Of a DNA stretch of 25,634 nucleotides, positions 8,743-15,793 are shown one piece after another; the first letter of the stretch is position 1, and the number at the start of each line of letters is the position of its first letter. The stretch spans positions 1 through 25,634 of the forward strand of contig DATFQX010000449.1 in NCBI GenBank assembly GCA_035263865.1. Reading direction: 5' to 3'. This stretch comes from VAZQ01 sp035263865. GTDB lineage: Bacteria; Pseudomonadota; Alphaproteobacteria; Rhizobiales; Xanthobacteraceae. The position numbers were made by a program, and so were the translations under genes. The notes beneath the pieces are model-generated. The model worked only from the letters and a program-made list of their open reading frames with translations. It was not told the DNA's origin and searched no databases.

Positions 8743-8813
8743 CACAGGCCTAGAGGCTGAGGTGCCCCTCTCGACAGAAGATAGCAATCTCCGTAAGGAG
8801 CGGGCACTGCGCT

Positions 8814-9752
8814 GTGGATTGCGTACCGATGCCGCATGCCGTCGCCACCATCCGTGCCGACGGGGGAGGCCCCGCCGCCGGTAGAAGCGTCTTCGTCACC
8901 GCGCAGGACGGGCTGCGGCTGCACGCACGCGCCTACGGTGCCCGCGCATCGAGCGCTCTGCCCATCGTTTGTCTGCCCGGCCTGGCGCGCACCGCGGCCG
9001 ATTTTGCGGACTTGGCGCTCGTCCTCTTGAGCGATCGCGAGCGTCTCGTCCTCGCGCTGGATTATCGCGGCCGCGGCAAATCGCAGTACGACCGCAGTCC
9101 GGCGAATTATAATCTGCAGGTCGAGCTCGCCGACCTGCTCGCGGTCCTCACCGCGCTCGGCATCGAGCGCGCAGCATTCATTGGAACCTCGCGCGGGGGC
9201 ATCTTGACAATGCTGCTCGCCGTCGCCCGCCCTACCGCGATCGTCGGCTGCGTGCTCAACGACATCGGCCCGGTAATCGAGTCCGGGGGTCTGATGCGAA
9301 TCAAAAGCTACGTCGGCAAGCTGCCGCAGCCGGCAAGCTTTCGCGACGCAGCGGACATTTTGCAGCGGCGCTTCGGCAGCCACTTTCCCAAATGGAGCGA
9401 TGCCGACTGGCTTGGCTTTGCCGGGCGGACGTTCAAGGAGGCGGACGGGCGCGTCGTGGTGGATTACGATGCGAGGCTCGCAACGACCCTTGCGGGCCTC
9501 ACCCCCGACCGGCCGCTGCCGCCGTTATGGAAGGAGTTCGACGCCCTTGCGGGGCTTCCGGTTATGGTGGTGCGCGGCAGCAATTCCGACATTCTGTCCC
9601 AAGCCACCGTCGCGGCTATGCGTGAGCGCCGCAGCAGCCTGGACGTCCTCGAGGTGGCAGACGAGGGTCACGCCCCAAGACTTACCGAACCAGAAATCGC
9701 CAGCCGAATCGCGGAGTTCATCGCATCTTGTGAGAGGGCGGCCCGGCATTAG
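8814..9752 (+). CDS. Alpha/beta hydrolase
   Basis: A 312-aa soluble alpha/beta-hydrolase fold protein. The nucleophile elbow is GTSRGG with Ser126; the likely acid is Asp259 in RGSNSDIL; the His is His286 in DEGHAPRL. Other fold marks are VCLPGLARTAADF (oxyanion loop) and LDYRGRGKSQYD after strand 4. The family includes esterases, haloperoxidase-like enzymes and C-C hydrolases; the substrate cannot be read from sequence. The start chosen is GTG 8814; AAGGAG lies 13 bases upstream, further than usual, and ATG 8829 (MPHAV) is an alternative without a ribosome site. The promoter must lie in the 71 bp shared with the divergent OGT gene. Relatives in this order often carry two such hydrolases; the second one here is at 20056. 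Confidence 0.88.
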   Translation: MDCVPMPHAVATIRADGGGPAAGRSVFVTAQDGLRLHARAYGARASSALPIVCLPGLARTAADFADLALVLLSDRERLVLALDYRGRGKSQYDRSPANYNLQVELADLLAVLTALGIERAAFIGTSRGGILTMLLAVARPTAIVGCVLNDIGPVIESGGLMRIKSYVGKLPQPASFRDAADILQRRFGSHFPKWSDADWLGFAGRTFKEADGRVVVDYDARLATTLAGLTPDRPLPPLWKEFDALAGLPVMVVRGSNSDILSQATVAAMRERRSSLDVLEVADEGHAPRLTEPEIASRIAEFIASCERAARH

Positions 9753-9786
9753 TCGCAGGCGCAGTGCTTGTTGCAGCCTTCGCGAC

Positions 9787-9820
9787 AGAAAAACCCCCGG
9801 CGAGTTGCCCCGCCGGGGGG
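9787..9820 (-). terminator. Rho-independent terminator of the porin gene
   Basis: CCCCCGGCG (9792-9800) pairs perfectly with CGCCGGGGG (9809-9817) over an 8-base loop. On the minus strand it is followed by TTTTT (complement of 9787-9791). It lies about 30 bases after the porin stop. On the plus strand it could also weakly terminate the hydrolase transcript, but the T-run favours the minus strand. Confidence 0.88.
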
Positions 9821-9848
9821 TTCGTCAGCTCAACTTATCACGCGAGCA

Positions 9849-11381
9849 TCAAGGGACGATGTCGCGGTGGACACGGATGCGAAGTCCGTAGTTGTCCTGA
9901 TTCGTGAGGCCGTAGAGCGCAGTCGGCTTGGCGGTGCCGCCGAGCTGTGTGTAGGTCACAACCGCCCCGTTCGATGCCGTCTCCAGCTTCGAATAGATCA
10001 CGTCGAAGCCCACGTAGAACCACGGCGTGAAGTTGTACTGGGTGCGGGAACCGACGCCCCACTGGTTCCAGTTGTTGTTGCAGGCGCCGATGCCCGAGGT
10101 CCCTGGGAGGCCGAGCGGGCCGAAGGTGACCGCGCCGGCCAACAGGTTGGTCTGCGCACTGCACAGCGCCAGGTTGGCGGCGTCACTGTACCTCTGCGTG
10201 ATCCACCAGCCATAGGCCGACGTCCGGAAGTTCGGCAGCCACAGGTGATCGTAGGCCGCGTTGACGCCATAGGACGTGGTCAGCTGGACGTCGCCGGTGA
10301 CGGTACTGAACACGGCGTCGGTGGCCAAGCCGAAGCCGAGACTTTGGCCGTTAAACTGGTTGAAGCCCCCGAATCCGTTAGGTTGGGTGTTGGCGACATA
10401 GCGAGAGGCACCCTGCGCGTAGTTCACCTGGAACTGGAAGTAGTCGCCGCCCTGAAAGTTGAACTTGGCGCCGCCGCCCGCAGCCCAGCCCACCTTGTCA
10501 GCCGGATGGCCGCAAATCTCCGAGCCGGTGATCGTGCCGACCGCATTTGGTGCGGACACGCAGGTCCCCACCCCCCCGGCAGCAAATTGGGCGCCGCTGA
10601 CGTCGTGCGCCGCCACCATCAACTGCGCACTGCCCCAGGCCTGGTCGACACGCCAGTTCTGGACGATGTCCGGGAACCGGATCTTGGCCTTGTCCGTGTC
10701 GAACGTGGTGCCGATGAGCGGGTTGCCCAGCTGCGTATTGACCACGCCGCCGTTGAGCGGAGCCGTGCCAATGACGCGGGGCTCTTCGAACGAGAACGTC
10801 GCCGAGAACCCGTTGCCATACTGCGCGGTATAGGCAAACACCTTCAAGCCGCCGTCACCGGTGTCGCTCGAGGGTGGGCCGAAGAACGAGCTCGCCGGCG
10901 CCGAATAGAAGTCGTAGAACGACTGCGCGGTGCCGATCGTGAACCCGGCGAACTGGATGAACGCCCGGTTCGCGTTGAAGCTCGTCGATGTGGCGTTCGG
11001 CGAGTCGTAGTTCACGCCGATCTGCAGGTAGCTGCGAAGGGTCCCGTACTCGGTCTGCTGCCGGCTGTCGAACCAAGCATAGGCGCGGGTTCGCATCAGG
11101 AAGTCGTTCCCGTCGAACCGATCCTTCATGCCGGAAGTGCCCGCCATTGGGCCGTTCGTGCCGCTCGAGCCGTAATTATAGAAATATTCACCGCGGACAT
11201 ATCCGCCGATCTTGAGGCAGATATCAGTCCCCGGGATGTAGTAGAAGCCGTCGCCGTAAAGAGTGCAGATCTTCACGTATTGCACCGGCGCTGCCTTGAC
11301 CGGCATGTCGGCGGCTTGCGCCCCAGCGACCGCAACCAGTCCCGCGGCCGTCCCGAGGAGAAGACTTTTCACCATCTTCAT
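9849..11381 (-). CDS. Major outer-membrane porin (alphaproteobacterial Porin_2 family)
   Basis: I start at ATG 11381 (510 aa), because GGAGG lies five bases upstream and a clean signal peptide follows: MKMVKSLLLGTAAGLVAVAG, cut after AQA. A longer frame to 11435 would put non-signal residues in front. The mature start ADMPVKAAPVQYVKICTLYG and the next block GTDICLKIGGYVRGEYFYNYG are hallmarks of Bradyrhizobium/Rhizobium porins. The rest alternates short amphipathic beta-strands and Gly/Asn/Ser-rich loops, ending in YGLRIRVHRDIVP, a barrel-closing strand. Such proteins form trimeric 16-strand channels for small hydrophilic solutes. The gene stands alone, with a strong terminator behind it and a 582-bp leader region in front. 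It is expected to be highly expressed. It lies inside the TPR-protein cluster but has no evident functional tie to it. Confidence 0.95.
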   Translation of the reverse strand: MKMVKSLLLGTAAGLVAVAGAQAADMPVKAAPVQYVKICTLYGDGFYYIPGTDICLKIGGYVRGEYFYNYGSSGTNGPMAGTSGMKDRFDGNDFLMRTRAYAWFDSRQQTEYGTLRSYLQIGVNYDSPNATSTSFNANRAFIQFAGFTIGTAQSFYDFYSAPASSFFGPPSSDTGDGGLKVFAYTAQYGNGFSATFSFEEPRVIGTAPLNGGVVNTQLGNPLIGTTFDTDKAKIRFPDIVQNWRVDQAWGSAQLMVAAHDVSGAQFAAGGVGTCVSAPNAVGTITGSEICGHPADKVGWAAGGGAKFNFQGGDYFQFQVNYAQGASRYVANTQPNGFGGFNQFNGQSLGFGLATDAVFSTVTGDVQLTTSYGVNAAYDHLWLPNFRTSAYGWWITQRYSDAANLALCSAQTNLLAGAVTFGPLGLPGTSGIGACNNNWNQWGVGSRTQYNFTPWFYVGFDVIYSKLETASNGAVVTYTQLGGTAKPTALYGLTNQDNYGLRIRVHRDIVP

Positions 11382-11386
11382 CTCAA

Positions 11387-11391
11387 CCTCC
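11387..11391 (-). promoter_or_regulatory. Shine-Dalgarno site fixing the porin start
   Basis: The complement reads GGAGG, five bases before ATG 11381. It favours this start over the upstream in-frame ATG at 11393 and the extended frame beginning at 11435. Confidence 0.8.
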
Positions 11392-11667
11392 ATTTGTTGT
11401 CGTGGGAGGGATTGATCTCCTCGGGCGCTGCTCACCCTGGAAGGTCCCCTTAGCTCCCCTCACCATCCGCTCTTTCCGTTGCCTTCGTTGTCCCCTAGGC
11501 ACCGGAATGACCGGAAGGGGCGACCTTGGGAATGCCCCCCTCCGTCGCACGTCCACACTAACTCACATGTGCCGACAGGCAACGACAAAGAGGCAGTTTG
11601 AGCAGTTGCAAATGCAGTTTTCAGCGCGGTGTTGCCGAAAGAACACTTGCCTGAATGGGCCATTCAT

Positions 11668-11700
11668 CCGCGAAAGGAAGCCACTATAACGCTTTCGCGG
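11668..11700. repeat. Perfect 9-bp inverted repeat upstream of the porin
   Basis: CCGCGAAAG (11668-11676) and CTTTCGCGG (11692-11700) are exact reverse complements separated by 15 bases. There is no T-run on either side, so it is more likely an operator or leader hairpin than a terminator. It is about 290 bp upstream of the porin start. Confidence 0.5.
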
Positions 11701-11963
11701 GACCCGCTTTAACGGTATAAGCTATTGAAATATCATCCGATTAGCGCAACCAAGCCTTGTAGGCCATCGTCGCCTGAATCCTCCCGGAGGAAGGGCGGTT
11801 GCCTCTGTCGAGAGCAAATTCGCTGTTGTCGGCATCGGGCTCCAACCGGCAAGCAACACTTCCGCTTGGACCTCTCCTGTGCTGATTCTCTGAAGGCGCA
11901 TGCAGCACGCGAGCGCACGACAGCCGGAGTCGCGCCTTTTCACGCAGGGCAGAACTTCGCTTT

Positions 11964-13721
11964 TCAATTTTTCTGCGCCCAGAACTGGTACATGCCCGCG
12001 AACGTATCGGGCCTCTCGGTTTCCAAAGCATGCCACCGATCGAGATCGCGCATCGAATGATCACCGCCGAATAGATTGCGATAGTGGTGCATCAGCCGCG
12101 GCGAAAATTCAAAACCGATGAATTTCAAATCGTTCTCCGCGAGGAAGGATTTCATCTCCGGTATCGTCAGACGATGCTCCTGGATGTGGAACAGGAGATC
12201 GCGGCACTCGCTGGTACTGAAGAAATCCCCGGCCTTGGCAATGCTCTTGAGCGGCGTGTTCAAAAGGTCCTGGCGACAGCGGCGAATATCCTCGGCGACC
12301 GGACGATAACCTCGATCGGCGATGAATTGGCGGGCAGCGGCGATATCTTGCCGCGCAAGTTCACTATAGAGTCCCACATGCATGAAACCACCCGAGCGCA
12401 GGAGGGAGAGCAACACGCGCCAGCCTGCCAGCGGATCCGCCAGATGATGCAACACTCCGCTCACGTCGATCAGATCAAACGACCGGGTGATCGACCCTAG
12501 CTCGAGGAGATCGGCTTGGGCGTATTCGATCCTACTCGCGAGTGCGGCCGGCGTTTTCCTCTTAGCATAGCAGAGGCTGGTAAGGCTCAGATCGATGGCG
12601 AGGACACGCGCGTCCTTGTACTTGCGCGCGAGCTCGATAGGGTGCCGCCCGGTGCCGCACCCAGCGACGAGAATATCAATGCCGGTGTCATTCGCGAGCG
12701 GACGGAAAGGCGCCGAGGGAAATTGACTACGGAGGTGCTCGTCGATCGTGGTCGGCTCCGCTACTGAGGCGGCATGCACCCATCGTGGGTACGGATTCTC
12801 CTCGTATTGTTCCCTCACCTGCACCGATACAGCGTCGCCCATAGGAGTTAGGCGCGGGATTAAATCGCGGTATTGCCGTTCTTCCCAGGGCTCGCGCACC
12901 TGCTGGGTCAGCAGCTCGGCCAACGCGGCAGGCCATGCTCGATCGACCAGCGCCTGCGCACTGGGCAGTGAATGAAGTGGAAAATACATCGCGACCACGC
13001 ACGGCCACAGCGGTGGAACGGCCGAGTCTTGCGTCAGCGCCTCGACCAGCTTCTGCCTTACCCGTTCTGCGTCTTCCGCCTCCTCGGGCTTGATCGCGAA
13101 TACATATTCATTGATGAAGCACTGTTTCGCCAGCGCGCAGCAAAAGGGCACGGCGTCATCATCGAGGTTGCGGATGGCAGCGCCATCGGTGGCCAACCGC
13201 AGGAATTCCGCCCGCATCGAGGTGAGGAGCCGTTCGAGATCGACGTTTCGGATGGTGGTCGATTCGAGCACGTGGCGCAGCAGCGCATCGGGGCAAATCG
13301 CAACAAAAGAAGATCCGAGCAAGCCATGCGTCGGCAAACGCTGGGGCCAAGCGCTGGCGGCACGTTTCATCCCCTCCCCTAGTGCCGGGTTCACAGCGAC
13401 GAGCATTGCAACCACGCTGTCGAAATCGTCGAACAGCTGCGGCAGCAGGATAAGTGCCTGCTCGAAATAGCCACTGGCCGCATCCCGCTTACCTTGCGCG
13501 AGGAGCAAGCAGGCGAGATTGTTGCAGGCTTCCGCGTGATCCGGCTGGAGCGCAAGGACCTGCTTGTAGAGCTTGACCGCCTCACTCGGCTTTCCGCGGT
13601 GCTGGTGCCAGACTGCCTGGCCGAACAGGTGGCCGGGCGTCGCCGATTGCTCGGCTCGGGCGCTGTCAACGCCCCCGACTCCGCCCTGCACGCGCATGGC
13701 GCGACGTTGTTTTCTATTCAT
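11964..13721 (-). CDS. TPR protein fused to a SAM-dependent methyltransferase
   Basis: A 585-aa cytosolic protein starting MNRKQRRAMR at ATG 13721. Residues about 30-95 hold two TPR units (EAVKLYKQVLALQPDHAEACNNLA, shortened here to its core EAVKLYKQVLALQPDHAEA). Residues about 100-300 are helical with no motif I recognise. REQYEENPYPRW (303-314) leads into a class I methyltransferase: motif I ILVAGCGTGRHPIELA (350-365), the acidic residue Asp377 at the end of strand 2 (VLAIDLS), then FDLIDVSGVLHHLADP and LLRSGGFMHVGLYS. The last 130 residues are a family-specific tail. QYEENPYPRW-containing TPR-methyltransferases occur in alphaproteobacteria, sometimes near glycan or flagellar modification genes; the substrate here is unknown. 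Only a poorly placed GGAG precedes the start. It is the fourth TPR-plus-enzyme gene in this region. Confidence 0.87.
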   Translation of the reverse strand: MNRKQRRAMRVQGGVGGVDSARAEQSATPGHLFGQAVWHQHRGKPSEAVKLYKQVLALQPDHAEACNNLACLLLAQGKRDAASGYFEQALILLPQLFDDFDSVVAMLVAVNPALGEGMKRAASAWPQRLPTHGLLGSSFVAICPDALLRHVLESTTIRNVDLERLLTSMRAEFLRLATDGAAIRNLDDDAVPFCCALAKQCFINEYVFAIKPEEAEDAERVRQKLVEALTQDSAVPPLWPCVVAMYFPLHSLPSAQALVDRAWPAALAELLTQQVREPWEERQYRDLIPRLTPMGDAVSVQVREQYEENPYPRWVHAASVAEPTTIDEHLRSQFPSAPFRPLANDTGIDILVAGCGTGRHPIELARKYKDARVLAIDLSLTSLCYAKRKTPAALASRIEYAQADLLELGSITRSFDLIDVSGVLHHLADPLAGWRVLLSLLRSGGFMHVGLYSELARQDIAAARQFIADRGYRPVAEDIRRCRQDLLNTPLKSIAKAGDFFSTSECRDLLFHIQEHRLTIPEMKSFLAENDLKFIGFEFSPRLMHHYRNLFGGDHSMRDLDRWHALETERPDTFAGMYQFWAQKN

Positions 13722-13890
13722 CTGTGAACCATCTTGCTCCCGCGGAACGCCGTGTCATAACGGCTTGGGGTTGCTGCGTCGAGCAAGCCCTCGTCCTCGA
13801 GATTGGTTGGTCAAGATCGCGCGGCGTTCGGAGGCGAATTCACCCTCGCTCCGCTGCGAGGCGGCAGGCAGCACAGAAAACCAGCACGGT

Positions 13891-14322
13891 TCAGGCCGAT
13901 TGGATGTAGTCGCGCAGCGCCGCGGACTCGTGCTCCATTTCCTGGAGCCGGTACTTGACTACGTCGCCGATAGATACGACGCCAATCACCTGGTCCTGCT
14001 CGGTCACTGGGACGTGGCGAAACTTGCCCGCCGTCATGCGTTCCATGATGACGCCGATCGTCTCAGACGGGCTGCAGGTAAAGACTTTGCGCGTCATGAC
14101 TTGTGCGAGCGGCTTTGTGAGCACGCTTGCGCCTTGTTCCGCGAGCACGCGCACGATGTCGCGCTCCGAGAGAATGCCGATAATCCGCCGATCCGGGCCA
14201 AGCACGAGCAACGCGCCGATCTTGTGATCAGCAAGTGTGCGCACTGCGGTTTCCAGCGTCGCGGTGGGCTCGATCGAAACCACATTGCTGCCCTTCGCGG
14301 AAAGAATGTTCTTGACGTGCAT
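13891..14322 (-). CDS. Two-CBS-domain protein
   Basis: Starting at ATG 14322 (143 aa), chosen because GGGAGG lies six bases upstream and the domain begins at once (MHVKNILSAKG). The longer frame to 14457 adds residues unlike the family. CBS domain 1 spans about 8-62 (TLETAVRTLADHKIGALLV, GILSERDIVRVLAEQG) and CBS 2 about 75-128 (MTRKVFTCSPSETIGVIM, FRHVPVTEQDQVIGVVSIGD). A short helical tail follows. Stand-alone CBS pairs bind adenine nucleotides and act as energy sensors on partner proteins; the partner here is unknown. It lies 250 bp downstream of the rhomboid protease and about 170 bp upstream of the TPR-methyltransferase on the same strand. Confidence 0.92.
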   Translation of the reverse strand: MHVKNILSAKGSNVVSIEPTATLETAVRTLADHKIGALLVLGPDRRIIGILSERDIVRVLAEQGASVLTKPLAQVMTRKVFTCSPSETIGVIMERMTAGKFRHVPVTEQDQVIGVVSIGDVVKYRLQEMEHESAALRDYIQSA

Positions 14323-14328
14323 GGGTCG

Positions 14329-14334
14329 CCTCCC
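14329..14334 (-). promoter_or_regulatory. Shine-Dalgarno site fixing the CBS-protein start
   Basis: The complement reads GGGAGG six bases before ATG 14322. This decides for the short start and against the frame opening at 14457. Confidence 0.8.
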
Positions 14335-14573
14335 TTGACCGGCCGCCTCCGGCCCACGGAGCGCCGTGTCAATAATTCTCGATTTGCCCTCGGGTTCCGT
14401 CGCGTTAGCCGCGCCATCCGCACGCGCGATCCAAAAACTTTCGCGCCGTGAGATCAATCGTCTCGGGGCTCTCGTTATCGACGGCGCCCAGCGGCGATAG
14501 ATTATCGATCAGAAAGCTCGATGCCGCAAGGCGCTCGCTGCCCGGTGGCCCGCCGAGCCCGGTTGACGAGCGC

Positions 14574-15308
14574 TCAGAGCGGCTTCGAGCTCGGAACGGG
14601 ATCGAAGGCGGAAAATGCCAGAAGACCGGCCAAGAACCCGCCGATATGCGCTTGCCATGCGATTGCCTGCTCGACCCCCGGCATGCCGAGCGAGAACACC
14701 CCAAAGAGAATATTCAGGCCGAACCAGACCAGCAGGAATGCGATCACGCGCCGATCGCGAAGGCTGGACGCGAGCGGCGCTGCCGGCACCCGAGATGCCT
14801 CGGCGGGATCTCGCCACAGTTCAAGCGGACCGCCTCGCTGGAACGCAAACCGTGTTGCCGCGGCCATCGCTCCGGAAATCGCGGCCGAAGCGCCGACCAT
14901 CGGCAATAACTCGCCAAAATGGGTGACGAGATGCACGGCGGCACCGGCGGCGGCGCTCAGCGCCATGAAAGCCGCAAATCGTAGCGATCCGAATCTTTGT
15001 GCAACCGGGGAGCCGAAAGCCAATAACCAGACGGCATTGAAGAGCAAGTGGCTGAGATCGGCGTGGATAAGTGCATAAGTGACGAACGTCCAGATGTCGG
15101 CTGGCCAACCTCCAGGCCAGGCGATGTCGGAGAGCATGCTGGCGTCGTAGCGTGCGGGGATGAAGGCAAATAGTAGCAGAAACTCGGTCGTCTGCTCCGC
15201 CGTCAGCACAAACATGAGGACGGCCTGAATGAGTCCGAGCACAATGAGCAGCACGAGGATGGCCGCGGGCACGTTGAACATCCGTTCGCGGCGGGGCTGA
15301 TCGATCAT
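14574..15308 (-). CDS. Rhomboid-family intramembrane serine protease
   Basis: A 244-aa polytopic membrane protein with about six hydrophobic segments. The first is residues 12-35 (NVPAAILVLLIVLGLIQAV). TM2 has FVTYALIHADLSHLLFNAVW, the conserved His-His-Asn face (His82, His87, Asn91). The nucleophile is Ser141 in GASAAISG, and the base is His221 in WQAHIGGFLAGLL. This Ser/His dyad is characteristic of rhomboids, which cut single-pass membrane proteins inside the bilayer. The usual Gly after the Ser (GASG) is Ala here, a variant I believe is common in this order. No strong ribosome site precedes ATG 15308; ATG 15281 is an alternative. The gene is oriented with the CBS gene and away from the transglutaminase-like peptidase gene. 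Confidence 0.92.
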   Translation of the reverse strand: MIDQPRRERMFNVPAAILVLLIVLGLIQAVLMFVLTAEQTTEFLLLFAFIPARYDASMLSDIAWPGGWPADIWTFVTYALIHADLSHLLFNAVWLLAFGSPVAQRFGSLRFAAFMALSAAAGAAVHLVTHFGELLPMVGASAAISGAMAAATRFAFQRGGPLELWRDPAEASRVPAAPLASSLRDRRVIAFLLVWFGLNILFGVFSLGMPGVEQAIAWQAHIGGFLAGLLAFSAFDPVPSSKPL

Positions 15309-15627
15309 GCTTGTTGCCGGAAGTGATTTGATCGAAGGAAGCTGACGTGGCGACTGGGTTCACATAGGCGGACCGGGGCATTCGGGCAAGCATTCGCTGC
15401 CCCATCCTGGCGCAACATCCCATGCGCGCACATTCCGCTGGAGAGGGTCACCGAGGAGTAAACCGGAAACAAGGCTGGGAGGGCCTAAACCTCGCGGCGC
15501 GAGAGCATCGTCGGCCGCGCTGTTCGTCATCATCACGCTGTGGCGAACCCCTGCAGGTTCTTAACGCCAGCCATCCTAGCGCGGCAGGGACAACATGGGA
15601 CCGCATCTGGCGCGTTAATGCCCGCAC

Positions 15628-15646
15628 TTGATTCAAATTGTATCAA
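15628..15646. promoter_or_regulatory. 19-bp operator-like palindrome
   Basis: TTGATTCAAATTGTATCAA is symmetric around its central A, with a single mismatched pair of the nine (TTGATTCAA against TTGTATCAA). It lies in the AT-rich promoter region about 150 bp upstream of the peptidase gene. The form fits a dimeric repressor or activator site; the spacing does not match the FNR/FixK box (TTGAT-N4-ATCAA), so the regulator is unknown. Confidence 0.5.
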
Positions 15647-15762
15647 CTTCAGTTTTACTTGAATTCGCCTCCAATCATCGCCGCATTCGTCCAGCTCTTT
15701 ATTTGGCTTCGCATCAAAATGCCTTTGCGGGATTAGCGGCGGTTCAAATCGTCCATGGAAAT

Positions 15763-15789
15763 GTGACCCTCAAGACCAGGGAGGGTCAC
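15763..15789 (+). promoter_or_regulatory. Hairpin sequestering the ribosome-binding site
   Basis: GTGACCCTC (15763-15771) and GAGGGTCAC (15781-15789) are exact reverse complements with a 9-base loop, ending four bases before ATG 15794. The Shine-Dalgarno GGGAGGG lies across the loop edge and the 3' arm. In the mRNA the stem would hide the ribosome site, so translation could depend on opening it. Alternatively the DNA palindrome could bind a repressor. Confidence 0.6.
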
Positions 15790-15793
15790 AACA

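Larger units (their letters stand above)
11382..11963. other. 582-bp non-coding region upstream of the porin
   Basis: No convincing gene is seen on either strand: the open frames here are Arg/Ser/Pro-rich and have no recognisable domain. The region must hold the porin promoter and 5' leader. It contains a 9-bp perfect inverted repeat (listed separately) and the short palindrome GCGGG-A-CCCGC (11697-11707). Composition is lower in GC than the flanking genes around 11560-11760. No terminator with a T-run was found behind the TPR-methyltransferase stop at 11964. Confidence 0.6.
15309..15793. other. 485-bp divergent intergenic region
   Basis: This separates the rhomboid gene (minus) from the transglutaminase-like peptidase gene (plus). 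The left part (15309-15600) is GC-rich and I see no gene in it. The right part (about 15605-15720) is clearly more AT-rich than the surroundings, as expected of a promoter, and contains a 19-bp near-perfect palindrome. The last 31 bases hold a hairpin that includes the ribosome-binding site. Both sites are listed separately. Confidence 0.6.

Noticed and set aside
11382..11435. N-terminal extension of the porin
   Set aside because: It would precede the signal peptide; GGAGG is placed for ATG 11381.
9768..11453. 561-codon plus-strand open frame opposite the porin
   Set aside because: It is the exact antisense of a clear porin with signal peptide, ribosome site and terminator; its sequence is rich in Arg, Val and Gly with no domain, as expected for shadow frames in GC-rich DNA.
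11725..12064. Overlapping short open frames on both strands beside the TPR-methyltransferase stop
   Set aside because: No ribosome site, no domain, Arg/Ser-rich composition, and partial overlap with the methyltransferase gene.
13844..13861. Hairpin CCTCGC / GCGAGG behind the CBS gene as a terminator
   Set aside because: Only a 6-bp stem and no T-run follows on the minus strand.
14323..14457. N-terminal extension of the CBS protein
   Set aside because: GGGAGG lies just before the internal ATG 14322, and the extension has no similarity to the family.
14491..14507. Palindrome CGATA-GAT-TATCG between CBS and rhomboid genes
   Set aside because: Short and without a neighbouring promoter or T-run; expected by chance at this length.
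15628..15646. Reading the palindrome as an FNR/FixK box
   Set aside because: TTGAT and ATCAA are nine bases apart instead of four, so it does not fit that regulator.
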